Below, piece by piece: positions 27,714 to 35,613 of a DNA stretch of 44,987 bases. Numbering within the stretch: the stretch's first letter is position 1; each line of letters opens with the position of its first letter. The stretch lies in NCBI GenBank assembly GCA_014764605.1, contig JACXWG010000007.1, positions 1 through 44,987 of the forward strand, in the 5' to 3' direction. Origin of the DNA: Quinella sp. 1Q5 (GTDB lineage: Bacteria > Bacillota > Negativicutes > Selenomonadales > Selenomonadaceae). A program made the position numbers and the translations under genes. A model generated the notes under the pieces. That model had not been told where the DNA came from. It ran no database searches and saw nothing but the letters and a program-made list of their open reading frames with translations.

Positions 27714-29350
27714 TAGCTCCGATTTTCTAAGGCAACCAATTTATCCGCGCCGTATCTCTTGCGCAAGGCGGGCTTTTCAATCTTGCCCGTGGCGTTGCGT
27801 GGCACGTCGGCGAAGATAATCTTCTTTGGGCGTTTGTATCGCGGCAAGTCGAGACAGAAATTATTTACCTCGTCTTCAGTGCATTCGACGTTCGGTTGAA
27901 GTTCGATAATCGCGGCTGAGATCTCGCCGAGCCGTCTGTCAGGCAAGCCGATAACCGCTACGTCCTTAATCTTGTTGAACTTGTGGAGGAAGTCTTCAAT
28001 CTGCACGGGATAAATATTTTCGCCGCCGCTTACGATAACATCTTTCTTGCGGTCGACGAGGAAATAAAAGCCTTCCGCGTCCTGCATAGCCATATCGCCA
28101 GTCAAAAGCCAGCCGTCCTTGAGAACCTCCGCCGTTGCTTTCGGGTCGTTGTAGTAGCAAGTCATCAAGCCGGGACCTTTAACGCACAATTCGCCGACAT
28201 TGCCCTTTGAAACTTCCGCGCCGTCCTCGTCGATAATCTTGCACTCCCAACGATAACCAGGAACGCCGATTGCTCCGACCTTTGAAAGGTTCTCAAGTCC
28301 CAAATGCACGCAACCAGGTCCAGTCGACTCGCTCAAGCCGTAGTTAGTGTCGTAGTCGTGATTCGGGAAGTAGTTCTTCCAACGACGAATCAAACTAGGC
28401 GGCACGGGTTGTGCTCCGATATGCATTAACCGCCACTGGTCAAGCTTGTAATCCTCAAGCTTAATGTCGCCCCTGTCGAGTGTGTCGACGATGTCTTGTG
28501 CCCAAGGAACTAACAGCCAAACGATTGTACATTGTTCTTTGCTAACGGCGTCCAAAATTATTTCGGGCTTTGTCCCCTTGAGCAAGACTGCCTTTGAACC
28601 AGCCACGAGCGACCCCATCCAATGAAACTTCGCGCCCGTGTGATAAAGCGGCGGTATGCACAGGAAATTATCTTCGCGGCTCGTGCGGTGATGATGTTGT
28701 TCCATCTGCGCGGCTTGCGTCAAGCTTCTGTGCTTATGAAGAATCGCCTTTGGAAAACCCGTTGTCCCCGACGAAAAATATATCGCGCCGAAGTCGTCTT
28801 CAGTGATGCCGCCGACCATAGGCGGAAGGCTTGAGCAGTTGTCAATCATGATGTGATAACTCTCCGCGAAGCTCGGACAGTTGTCGCCGACGTAGATAAG
28901 CAATCGTCCTTTGCTAAGGCGTTCGGCGTTGGTCTCAATGCGCCCGATAAACTCTGGTCCGAAAATTATCACGTCAACTTCAGCAAGCTCCGCGCAGTAA
29001 AGAATCTCCGCCGCGTCGTAGCGGAAATTAAACGGAACGGCGATTGCTCCAGCTTTCAACACGCCAAAATATATCGGCAACCATTCAAGACAGTTGTACA
29101 TGAGGATTGCGACCTTATCGCCTTTGCGCACGCCGCGTTCAATCAAAAGGTTAGCGCAACGGTTCGCCTTCTCGTCGAAGACGCGCCAAGTTATCTCTCT
29201 ACGATACGGCGCGAATGTATTCGATTCTATCAAGCTGAATTCTTTCCAACTCATGCGCCGCCCGTCAGCCACTGCAGGATTTAATTCAACAAGCGCAACC
29301 TCATCGCCATAAAGCCGAGCATTACGCTCCAGATATTCCATCACCGGCAT
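27713..29350 (-). CDS. AMP-forming acyl-CoA synthetase
   Basis: 545 residues, ANL superfamily. P-loop YFSSGTTGFPKAILHKHRSL, then GLSEST, LTGDMAMQDAEGFYFLVDRKKDVIVSGGENIYP and the C-terminal catalytic lysine region PRNATGKIEKPALRKRYG. It activates a carboxylate to the acyl-adenylate and then to the CoA thioester. The chain-length preference cannot be read; the sequence is nearest to FadD/medium-chain types. ATG 29350 has AAAGGAG upstream. It stands alone, with no beta-oxidation genes nearby. Confidence 0.92.
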   Translation of the reverse strand: MPVMEYLERNARLYGDEVALVELNPAVADGRRMSWKEFSLIESNTFAPYRREITWRVFDEKANRCANLLIERGVRKGDKVAILMYNCLEWLPIYFGVLKAGAIAVPFNFRYDAAEILYCAELAEVDVIIFGPEFIGRIETNAERLSKGRLLIYVGDNCPSFAESYHIMIDNCSSLPPMVGGITEDDFGAIYFSSGTTGFPKAILHKHRSLTQAAQMEQHHHRTSREDNFLCIPPLYHTGAKFHWMGSLVAGSKAVLLKGTKPEIILDAVSKEQCTIVWLLVPWAQDIVDTLDRGDIKLEDYKLDQWRLMHIGAQPVPPSLIRRWKNYFPNHDYDTNYGLSESTGPGCVHLGLENLSKVGAIGVPGYRWECKIIDEDGAEVSKGNVGELCVKGPGLMTCYYNDPKATAEVLKDGWLLTGDMAMQDAEGFYFLVDRKKDVIVSGGENIYPVQIEDFLHKFNKIKDVAVIGLPDRRLGEISAAIIELQPNVECTEDEVNNFCLDLPRYKRPKKIIFADVPRNATGKIEKPALRKRYGADKLVALENRS

Positions 29351-29481
29351 AAAATCTTTTCTCCTTTGCCATAAATTTTCAAACGCGCCTATTCTACACT
29401 GTCACGAAGGATTTTAAAAGCCATTCAAAGTAAAATCAGACATGCCCACTAAAATAAATCAAAAACATGGGAGGTTAGCTT

Positions 29482-30528
29482 ATGAATTTCTTTTCGGCAG
29501 ACAAAAAAGCTCTTCATGACCAATACGAACAACTGCGGCGGCAAAAAAATGCTTTGAATTTTAAGTTTGATTCGATTGACTTTGACAAGCGGACGGGCAA
29601 GGCAGGAAAGCTTAGAGTTTCACTTGAACGTTGCACTTGCGGAGAATTTTGGAAACGTCGCAAACCATGCAAGCATATGTATCGTTTGGCAACGGATTTG
29701 GGGCTTTTTGAACTCGACGCGGAAAAAATTGAAGTCGCATTGAAAAATACTCCGCATCATAATCTTTACGGCTGTGAATTTTCAATTCGTGCTCTACCGC
29801 CGAAAAATTTTGTCGTCGTAGATTTTGAAAAGGCTAATTTACTTAGCGATTCGATTTGCCAAGTCGGACTTGTCGTCGTGAAAAATAATCGTGTGACTGA
29901 AAAGAAAAGTTTTTTGATTCGCCCGCCCTACAAAAACTTCTCTGCAACGAAAATTCACGGCATAAAGTTTAGCGAGGTAAAGAATAAGCCAAATTTCAAA
30001 TCTGCGTGGTCGAAACTTATAAAATATTTCCACGATCAGACGATTGCCGCTTTTGCGCTCCCGCATGATTTACGTTACCTTTTTGCTACGCTTGACCGTT
30101 ACAAGTTGCCGCACCCGAAGTTTAAAGCGTTCGATGTTCAGGCAAATGTTTATACGTGCCTAAAAAATGAGCCTGCATTTGAAGGAGCTAACCATCTTCC
30201 GCTCGCAACTGTCGCAGAAAAATTCGGGCTTGAACACGACGCACACGACGCATTGAGTGATGCTTTTGTCACTGCGCAAATTCAGATTCATCTTTCAAAA
30301 AATTTTCCTCAAGAAAATTCGACAATATACTACTCGAACGCCGCCGCCGTTGCAGAAGGTTTTGTCGATAATGAAATTTCAACTGAAGTTGTCGTCGATT
30401 ATTGTAAGCGGCTTCTTAAAAATAAAAATTCGCTTGATTACGTAAGATTTTTACGAAAAATAAAGCAAGCGGAAAGCAAACGTGGAATATTTAGGGAAAA
30501 AAGCGACCCTTTGGAACGTATTCTTTAG
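29482..30528 (+). CDS. DEDDh 3'-5' exonuclease with N-terminal SWIM zinc finger
   Basis: 348 residues. A SWIM finger sits at Cys51-x-Cys53-x9-Cys63-x-His65. A DnaQ-type exonuclease fold follows: exo I FVVVDFE (Asp114, Glu116), exo II ALPHDLRYL (Asp196) and exo III HDALSD (His255, Asp260), i.e. all four DEDDh acidic residues plus the histidine. The last ~60 residues are lysine-rich. SWIM fingers bind DNA or protein, so a nuclease acting on a specific nucleic-acid structure is likely. The gene is visibly richer in A/T and in AAA/AAT/TTT codons than its neighbours, suggesting recent transfer. GGGAGG precedes ATG 29482. Confidence 0.85.
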   Translation: MNFFSADKKALHDQYEQLRRQKNALNFKFDSIDFDKRTGKAGKLRVSLERCTCGEFWKRRKPCKHMYRLATDLGLFELDAEKIEVALKNTPHHNLYGCEFSIRALPPKNFVVVDFEKANLLSDSICQVGLVVVKNNRVTEKKSFLIRPPYKNFSATKIHGIKFSEVKNKPNFKSAWSKLIKYFHDQTIAAFALPHDLRYLFATLDRYKLPHPKFKAFDVQANVYTCLKNEPAFEGANHLPLATVAEKFGLEHDAHDALSDAFVTAQIQIHLSKNFPQENSTIYYSNAAAVAEGFVDNEISTEVVVDYCKRLLKNKNSLDYVRFLRKIKQAESKRGIFREKSDPLERIL

Positions 30529-30532
30529 GAAA

Positions 30533-30818
30533 TTAATTTTTCAGCCAGTCAAAGATAATTTTTCGCGACGATGGAATATCACTACTGTGAATGTCGCGTG
30601 GCTTAAGAATTTCAGCTTGAGTGGCATTTTTTTTCTTCGACGTTCAATTTTTCTCCACGCAGAAAATTTTTGTAGAAATTACGATTTAAGATGTTGTGAG
30701 CGATTACGAGAGCCAAAAAAGCAAATCCGATAACCTGATGAATCTCTGGAGACGTGAAATTACTAGCGAGCGCGACGAAAAATAAAATCAGCAGTGTGCA
30801 ATCCAAAAATTTTTTCGT
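30533..30818 (-). pseudogene. Decayed small membrane protein (DUF4405-like)
   Basis: A frame on the minus strand reads KKFLDCTLLILFFVALASN, EIHQVIGFAFLALVIAHNIL and NRNFYKNFLRGEKLN: two hydrophobic segments with one His each, as in the haem-binding-like DUF4405 family. GAGGTGG stands at the right distance, but the start codon position holds ACG (30818-30816) rather than ATG. The frame ends early at 30612. Across the A8 run at 30627-30634 a shift would continue it with coding-like residues to a TAA at 30533. Two lesions suggest a pseudogene; homopolymer sequencing error or an ACG start are alternatives. Confidence 0.5.
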
Positions 30819-30843
30819 AAAACCACCTCGTAAGCGATATAAC

Positions 30844-30866
30844 AAAAAAAATCCCCTGCGCGGGGG
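30844..30866 (-). terminator. Terminator of the NTF2-like gene
   Basis: Minus strand CCCCCGCGCAGGGG followed by ATTTTTTTT; the stem uses 30853-30856 and 30862-30865. Confidence 0.8.
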
Positions 30867-30886
30867 AAAAGTTCGTTGCTGATATT

Positions 30887-31216
30887 TTATTTCGTCTCGG
30901 TAAAAACCTTGGCGATAATCTTCCAACCGTCAGCATCCTTGCGTAAAAGGTGATAATCGACAAAATTTTGCCCGTGCCAATCTTCCATAGTGATACGAAT
31001 GGCGGCAATGTCGTTAGTAGCGTCGAGCACGTCGACAATCGCCCGCGAATCGGTCTTGCCAGCTTTGTCCACGCCGTCAAACAATGTTTGAATCGGGTCG
31101 CCGTTAATGGTGGCGTTTTTGTGGAAGGCGGGCTTCATAATGGAACTATCACCGTTGCCGCCGTCGATATACAGTTGCGCGACCTTGCGAATGTCTTCGT
31201 AATCCTTAATCGTCAT
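30887..31216 (-). CDS. NTF2-like / putative lumazine-binding domain protein
   Basis: 109 residues, a single SnoaL/NTF2-like cone fold. Typical elements of the Lumazine_bd_2-type family are an N-terminal helix, YIDGGNGDSSIMKPAFHKNATI, a DxxAAIRITMEDWHGQNFVDYHLL strand pair and a final DGWKIIAKVFTE. No catalytic set is obvious. RBS GGAGGA. Its own terminator follows. It sits 77 bases from the reductase gene upstream; that gap holds nothing I can identify. Confidence 0.75.
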   Translation of the reverse strand: MTIKDYEDIRKVAQLYIDGGNGDSSIMKPAFHKNATINGDPIQTLFDGVDKAGKTDSRAIVDVLDATNDIAAIRITMEDWHGQNFVDYHLLRKDADGWKIIAKVFTETK

Positions 31217-31293
31217 TAAAATTTCCTCCTCAATGAATTTATTCCGTATCCTGCTAAAAATTTGTAGCGTTCAGCCTTAGCGGCAAGTTCCCT

Positions 31294-31857
31294 TCAAAGA
31301 CCGTTGCCTTGAGCGACTGCCTTGCCCAGCTCGTAAGCGTCATTAAGTTCCTTGTGCCCTTTTATGTCGCCTACCTTCATGACGCCGCCCGCTAAGATAT
31401 GTCCGCGTTCCGTCCAGTTAAGGTGCTTCATCAGGTTTTGATAATAAGTCAACACGTCGTCGAAACCGTAGCCTTCCGCCGCCATTAAAAGCACAGATTC
31501 TTTCTTCGGATTGGCGTAGTTGGGGTCGCACTCGGCAACCGCGAACAATCTATCAAAAGCTGTGCGAAGTTGTCCGCTGAAGTTCCAATAGTAAAGCGGC
31601 GTCGCCAAAACCACAATGTCAGCCGCCTTGTACGCTGGATAAATCTTGTCCATATCGTCGCGTTGAACGCAAGGATGCTCCGGATTCTTTCCGCCGCCGA
31701 AACAACCTTTGCAACCGTGAATGTTCATCTTGTCGAGGAAGAAAATTTCGACCTGGCAACCTGCTTCACGTGCGCCGCGTGCAAACTCTTCTACCAAAGT
31801 TGACGTGTTACCTTTAGGACGCGGGCTTCCGTTTAGTACAACAATCTTTCTGCTCAT
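31294..31857 (-). CDS. Flavodoxin-fold NAD(P)H-dependent oxidoreductase
   Basis: 187 residues from ATG 31857 (AGGAGAG upstream). The FMN phosphate loop is GSPRPKGNTSTL. A CxGCFGG cysteine pair, the DDMDKIYPAYKAADIVVLATPLYYWNFSG block and KESVLLMAAEGYG place it in the NADPH-dependent FMN reductase/iron-sulfur flavoprotein-like group. Divergent from an HxlR regulator across a 90-base gap, a common pairing in which the regulator controls the reductase in response to electrophiles or aldehydes. Confidence 0.88.
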   Translation of the reverse strand: MSRKIVVLNGSPRPKGNTSTLVEEFARGAREAGCQVEIFFLDKMNIHGCKGCFGGGKNPEHPCVQRDDMDKIYPAYKAADIVVLATPLYYWNFSGQLRTAFDRLFAVAECDPNYANPKKESVLLMAAEGYGFDDVLTYYQNLMKHLNWTERGHILAGGVMKVGDIKGHKELNDAYELGKAVAQGNGL

Positions 31858-31885
31858 TAAGTTCACTCTCCTAACTTGTGCTTGA

Positions 31886-31894
31886 TGATATAAT
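31886..31894 (+). promoter_or_regulatory. Extended -10 of the hxlR-type gene within a dyad
   Basis: TGA-TATAAT at 31886-31894. The opposite strand offers TATTAT over nearly the same bases, so the two divergent promoters overlap and an operator here would control both. Confidence 0.5.
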
Positions 31895-31946
31895 AGCAGA
31901 AAATTTTTTAGCGGCAATACAAATAATCTTATTAGAGGCGATTAAA

Positions 31947-32279
31947 ATGGAACGCTGTATCGGTGATGAGAGGTTCAAAGACACGGGCTTAGCTTACACA
32001 CTCAAAGTTATCAAAGGCAAATATAAAATGCGCGTCCTGTATACGCTAATGGAGTTCGGCGTTGTGCGTTTCGGAGAAATGAAACGCTATCTCGGCGACG
32101 AAGTATCATTCTTCATGCTCAATCGAACGTTAAAGGAGCTTGAGGCGGACAATTTAATAAAAAGAAAAGAGTACAACCAACTTCCGCTGAAGGTAGAGTA
32201 CTCTTTGACCGAACACGGGCAATCTTTAATCCCATTGCTAGACGGTTTATGCGCGTGGGGCGACGCTCACAAGATTTAA
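31947..32279 (+). CDS. HxlR-family winged-helix regulator
   Basis: 110 residues from ATG 31947 (GAGGCG upstream). Hallmarks: a Cys near the N-terminus (MERC), LKVIKGKYKMRVLYTLMEFGVVRFGEMKRYL, then MLNRTLKELEADNLIKRKEYNQLPLKVEYSLTEHGQSLIPLLDGLCAWG. HxlR members bind as dimers to the divergent intergenic region and sense aldehydes or oxidants through that cysteine. Its probable target is the adjacent reductase. Confidence 0.92.
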   Translation: MERCIGDERFKDTGLAYTLKVIKGKYKMRVLYTLMEFGVVRFGEMKRYLGDEVSFFMLNRTLKELEADNLIKRKEYNQLPLKVEYSLTEHGQSLIPLLDGLCAWGDAHKI

Positions 32280-32290
32280 GAACTTTTTCG

Positions 32291-32319
32291 TTGAAAAGAC
32301 TTTGACGGTACGATATATT
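32291..32319 (+). promoter_or_regulatory. SigA promoter of the structured RNA
   Basis: TTGAAA (32291-32296), 17-base spacer, TATATT (32314-32319). It starts 11 bases after the HxlR stop codon; no protein gene follows on this strand before a terminator. Confidence 0.75.
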
Positions 32320-32325
32320 TCCTGC

Positions 32326-32559
32326 GTTGAACTTGCGCAGTCATGATTGATGGGCGGAGCGGTTTAATCAACCTCCAGGAAGGGGGCATAAGTATGTTGA
32401 AGATGATTTTTTCGTAATCTTGATTCTTTGGCTACTAACAAATACAGCCTCCTAAGCTCGCCAAAGCTTTGAAGGCTGAACTCTTTCGTAACACCTACAA
32501 TATTACGGAGGATAAGACTGCTTTAATCAAGTTCGGGCGTTTTCGACGCTTATTTTTTT
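32326..32559 (+). ncRNA. Free-standing structured RNA, ~230 nt, unassigned
   Basis: Own promoter upstream and a terminator GCGT/ACGC plus TTATTTTTTT at 32537-32559. The ends pair: GAACTTG (32329-32335) with CAAGTTC (32528-32534), and GCAGTC (32337-32342) with GACTGC (32516-32521), a 13-bp two-part closing helix. Inside are further dyads: TGATTGA/TTAATCA, CCTCC/GGGGG over a Shine-Dalgarno-like AGGAAGGGGG, CTTTGGC/GCCAAAG, and CAGCCT/AGGCTG with an inner AAGCT/AGCTT. The layout (closing stem, large inner region, terminator) recalls 6S RNA, but I cannot match its sequence to 6S, tmRNA, RNase P or SRP RNA. A 7-codon frame at 32394 (MLKMIFS) is the only candidate peptide. Confidence 0.6.
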
Positions 32560-32568
32560 ACCGGCAAG

Positions 32569-32597
32569 AATTTATCAAGGAAGGTTTAGCTTGTCAA
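32569..32597 (-). promoter_or_regulatory. Possible antisense promoter facing the structured RNA
   Basis: Minus strand TTGACA (32597-32592), 17-base spacer, TAAATT (32574-32569) with TGA before it. It would start RNA right at the end of the plus-strand unit and run antisense through it. It lies just after the serS stop codon. Confidence 0.45.
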
Positions 32598-32602
32598 TGA
32601 TT

Positions 32603-33874
32603 TTAAGCGCGAATCTCCTCAACGCCCATATATGGCACCAAAGCTTTAGGAATTTTAATTGAGCCGTCCGCCTGCTGATAGTTTTCCAGAATAGCGGCGA
32701 CCGTCCTGCCGACTGCAATTCCCGAACCGTTTAGCGTGTGTACAAATTCGGGCTTGCTCTTGTTATCGCGGCGGAATTTTATATTAGCGCGGCGGGCTTG
32801 ATAGTCCGTGCAATTCGAGCAGGAAGAAATTTCACGATACTTATTCTGCGCGGGCATCCAAACTTCAATGTCGTAAGTCTTGGCGGAGGTAAAGCTCATG
32901 TCGCCCGTACACAACAGCACGACGCGATAAGGAATCTCCAAAACGCGCAAAACGTCCTCTGCGGCGTCAACCATGCTCTCCAGTTCTTGCCATGAATCTT
33001 CGGGCTTAGTGAACTTAATCAACTCGACCTTATTAAACTGGTGCTGACGAATCAAGCCGCGAGTATCACGACCTGCCGCGCCAGCCTCAGCCCTAAAGCA
33101 CGCCGTGTAGCAGGAATAGTATTCGGGGAGCGTGTTGGCTGATAAAATCTCGTCGCGGTGAAAGTTCGTCATAGGCACTTCGGCAGTCGGCACAAGGTAA
33201 TAATCCAGACCTTCAAGCTTGAACATATCATCGGCGAACTTCGGCAGTTGACCGGTACCAATCATGCTGTCGCGGTTTACGATATACGGCGCGAGCATTT
33301 CTGTATAGCCGTGCTTGTTAGCGTGCAAGTCCATCATGAAATTAATACAAGCGCGTTCAAGACGAGCACCCAGCCCGCGATAGAAAGTAAAGCGTGCGCC
33401 CGTGACTTTGCCAGCTCTGTCGAAGTCGAAGATATTCAACGCCGTGCCAAGTTCCCAATGCGCTTTAGGTTCAAAGTCGAACGCGGGTGGCTCTCCCCAA
33501 CGTCTAACTTCGGGATTTTGCGTATCATCAAGACCAACCGGAACGTCGGCGGAGGGAATGTTCGGAATGTGCAAGAGCAATTCGCGCAGATTAGATTCAA
33601 CGTCGCGGAGCTGTGAATCTAGTTCGGCAATCTTATTACCAATATGACGAACCTCAGCGGCAATGGCTTCGGTATCTTCGCCCGCCTTCTTCATCGCGCC
33701 GATTTTCTTTGACGTTACGTTGCGTTGAGCTTTAAGCTGTTCGGTCTCGGCTAAGATTGCGCGTCGACGTTGTTCAAGTTCGCTGAAGTTGTCGAGGCTC
33801 AAAGGGTTGTTGCGGTTCTTTAGCATAGCGCGAATCATATCAAGGTTATCGCGTACAAACTTCATGTCCAGCAA
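32603..33874 (-). CDS. serS: Seryl-tRNA synthetase
   Basis: 423 residues from a TTG start at 33874 (GGGAGATG upstream, giving the usual [10 protein letters not shown] opening). An N-terminal antiparallel coiled coil (about residues 28-105) that binds the tRNA-Ser long arm is followed by the class II core: motif 2 ([27 protein letters not shown]), [14 protein letters not shown] and motif 3 ([20 protein letters not shown]). It charges tRNA-Ser and tRNA-Sec with serine. No T-box leader is present in the 97-base gap to terF. Confidence 0.98.
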   Translation of the reverse strand: MLDMKFVRDNLDMIRAMLKNRNNPLSLDNFSELEQRRRAILAETEQLKAQRNVTSKKIGAMKKAGEDTEAIAAEVRHIGNKIAELDSQLRDVESNLRELLLHIPNIPSADVPVGLDDTQNPEVRRWGEPPAFDFEPKAHWELGTALNIFDFDRAGKVTGARFTFYRGLGARLERACINFMMDLHANKHGYTEMLAPYIVNRDSMIGTGQLPKFADDMFKLEGLDYYLVPTAEVPMTNFHRDEILSANTLPEYYSCYTACFRAEAGAAGRDTRGLIRQHQFNKVELIKFTKPEDSWQELESMVDAAEDVLRVLEIPYRVVLLCTGDMSFTSAKTYDIEVWMPAQNKYREISSCSNCTDYQARRANIKFRRDNKSKPEFVHTLNGSGIAVGRTVAAILENYQQADGSIKIPKALVPYMGVEEIRA

Positions 33875-33905
33875 GATAAATCATCTCCCAAAAGAATTTC
33901 TGCAC

Positions 33906-33934
33906 AGTCTAACAAAATTGCCCTTGTAAATCAA
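33906..33934 (-). promoter_or_regulatory. Promoter of serS
   Basis: Minus strand TTGATT (33934-33929), 17-base spacer, TAGACT (33911-33906). Confidence 0.55.
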
Positions 33935-33952
33935 ATCTTTTTGCGTTATAAG
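33924..33952 (+). promoter_or_regulatory. Promoter of the terF-like gene
   Basis: TTGTAA (33924-33929), 17-base spacer, TATAAG (33947-33952). It overlaps the serS promoter on the other strand. Confidence 0.5.
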
Positions 33953-33971
33953 GTTCATGGAGGTGTTTAAG

Positions 33972-35288
33972 ATGATTATCCAACGCGGCACACGCGATAA
34001 GCTCGGTAAATATTTTAATCTCAATCAAGCGTTAATTGTTACGTTGCAGACGGCTGGCGCGGCGATGTATGATTTCTGTTGCTTTGGCGTCGATACGTAC
34101 AACAAACTTTCCGACAACCGCTATATGATTTTTTATAACCAACTAAGCTCTCCGAACGGCGAGATTGTCGGCGCGGAAGTTCCGTCGGGCATGAAGTTCA
34201 CGATTAATCTTAACGCCTTGCCGCAGACAATTCAAAGGCTCGTGTTCACGTGTTCGATTGATGGCGCAGGCACTATGGGCGAGATTGCTACGCATAAAAT
34301 TTCTATTGGTGACATGACGGCTGAGTTCAGCAGCAAAGACTTTCAACAGGAGAAAGCAATCACGTCGCTTGAAATTTATTTTAAGGGCGATTGGCGGTTT
34401 AGTGTCGTAGCTCGCGGCTTTAACGGCGGACTGGATGCGTTGCTTACCTTTTATGGCGGTGAACAAGCTGACGACGATACGCCCGCTTCGTCACAAAAAA
34501 ATTCTCCGCCGAAAAAAATTTCTTTGGAGAAAAAAATACAAGACAGTGCACCGAAGTTAATTTCACTCGTCAAGCCACTTAAGGTTGAATTGGAAAAGAG
34601 AAATCTTTTGGATGTTGTCGCCCGCGTCGCGCTTGTCATGGATATCTCCGGCTCGATGAATCAGAGTTACAAGGACGGCACTGTTCAGGAGATTGTCAAT
34701 AAAATTTTACCCGTGGCAGTTCAATTCGATAATAATGGCGAACTAGACTTTTGGGTTTACGGCACCAGTTGTCAACGTCGCCCGCCTGTCAACATGAGCA
34801 ACTATAAACAAGCCGTGCCTGAAAATTGGCGCGAGTTGAGGTCTGCGCTCGGCGGCAGTAATAATGAGCCGGTCGTCATGCGCGAGGTCGTCGCTGAATA
34901 TGAGACTAGCCAGCTTCCCGCTTACGTTATCTTCGTGACTGACGGCGGCATTTATAAGACTGGCGAGATTAAACGGCTTTTGATTAACGCGTCGTATCTT
35001 CCAATCTTCTGGCAATTCGTCGGCGTGCGCGGCGAAGGCTATGGCATCCTTGAAAACTTGGACAATATGCGCGGGCGTTACGTCGACAATGCAGATTTTT
35101 TCGCGCTTGATGACTTTATGGATGTTCCCAATCCTGAACTTTATTCGCGGCTGTTGAATGAGTTTCCCTCGTGGCTTAAGGCGTGCAAGACTAATGGCGT
35201 GATTGACGGCTCGGCGCGAATCAATCGTCCTGCACCGCCGCCTAAAAAATCTTTTGGCGATAAAGTCAAAGGGCTGTTCGGCTTCTGA
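33972..35288 (+). CDS. TerF-like protein: TerD domain plus von Willebrand A domain
   Basis: 438 residues from ATG 33972 (GGAGGTG upstream). Residues ~1-170 are a TerD-type domain (DFCCFGVDTYNKLSDNRYMIFYNQLSSPNGEIV, VFTCSIDGAG, WRFSVVARGFNGGLDALLTFYGG). A Lys/Pro linker follows, then a vWA domain at ~220-420 with an intact MIDAS (VMDISGSM, later FVTDGG). TerD-vWA proteins (TerF) belong to tellurite/stress ter systems thought to form membrane-linked surveillance complexes. Here it is alone, without terB/C/D/Z. The C-terminus is basic with a hydrophobic end (KVKGLFGF). Confidence 0.88.
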   Translation: MIIQRGTRDKLGKYFNLNQALIVTLQTAGAAMYDFCCFGVDTYNKLSDNRYMIFYNQLSSPNGEIVGAEVPSGMKFTINLNALPQTIQRLVFTCSIDGAGTMGEIATHKISIGDMTAEFSSKDFQQEKAITSLEIYFKGDWRFSVVARGFNGGLDALLTFYGGEQADDDTPASSQKNSPPKKISLEKKIQDSAPKLISLVKPLKVELEKRNLLDVVARVALVMDISGSMNQSYKDGTVQEIVNKILPVAVQFDNNGELDFWVYGTSCQRRPPVNMSNYKQAVPENWRELRSALGGSNNEPVVMREVVAEYETSQLPAYVIFVTDGGIYKTGEIKRLLINASYLPIFWQFVGVRGEGYGILENLDNMRGRYVDNADFFALDDFMDVPNPELYSRLLNEFPSWLKACKTNGVIDGSARINRPAPPPKKSFGDKVKGLFGF

Positions 35289-35485
35289 TAATCAATCGAA
35301 TAATTTGCTTAACCGTCTCGGAAATGTTCTTCGAGTCGGTTTCTTTGTTCATAGCTTCGACAAGCCAATCGTTAATCACAGACAATACGGGACGTGCAGT
35401 CTTTAAGCTCTTGCAAGACTTTTGAATCATCAATCGCGTTAATCTTCTCCAAGTCGTGATCGTAAATGCCACCTTGGGCGTTTAT
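35289..35485 (-). pseudogene. Possible frameshifted gene remnant, family unknown
   Basis: About 325 bases separate terF and mtlA. On the minus strand two coding-like stretches lie in different frames: one (35485-35372) reads GGIYDHDLEKINAIDDSKVLQELKDC and stops; the other continues as INDWLVEAMNKETDSKNISE and runs to a stop at 35266 within terF. Joined by one shift they would make about 70 residues. No start or ribosome site is evident. I do not recognise the family; chance is possible. Confidence 0.25.
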
Positions 35486-35504
35486 TTATGCCGCTGTAAA
35501 ATTT

Positions 35505-35516
35505 TGTCTGCAGACA
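35505..35516. promoter_or_regulatory. Perfect 12-bp palindrome, candidate operator of mtlA
   Basis: TGTCTGCAGACA, 28 bases upstream of the mtlA -35. A perfect dyad at this place could be a regulator site, but a 12-bp palindrome can occur by chance and no second copy is seen. Confidence 0.3.
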
Positions 35517-35543
35517 TAACGGACGCCGCAAAAGTTGTTTTGC

Positions 35544-35572
35544 TTGCCAAAGGACATATCGGCGATTAGAAT
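35544..35572 (+). promoter_or_regulatory. SigA promoter of the mtl operon
   Basis: TTGCCA (35544-35549), 17-base spacer, TAGAAT (35567-35572), about 30 bases before the ribosome site GGAGGTG. Confidence 0.8.
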
Positions 35573-35613
35573 TCAGCATAAGATTAACAAAAGTTTTTTT
35601 GGAGGTGTTATCC

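Noticed and set aside
32326..32559. SRP RNA or RNase P RNA
   Set aside because: The conserved SRP GGAAGGAAGCAGCC-type loop and the RNase P GAGGAAAGTCC-type core are absent.
33875..33971. T-box leader for serS
   Set aside because: The gap to terF is under 100 bases and lacks the AGGGTGGNACCGCG-type T-box sequence and an antiterminator.
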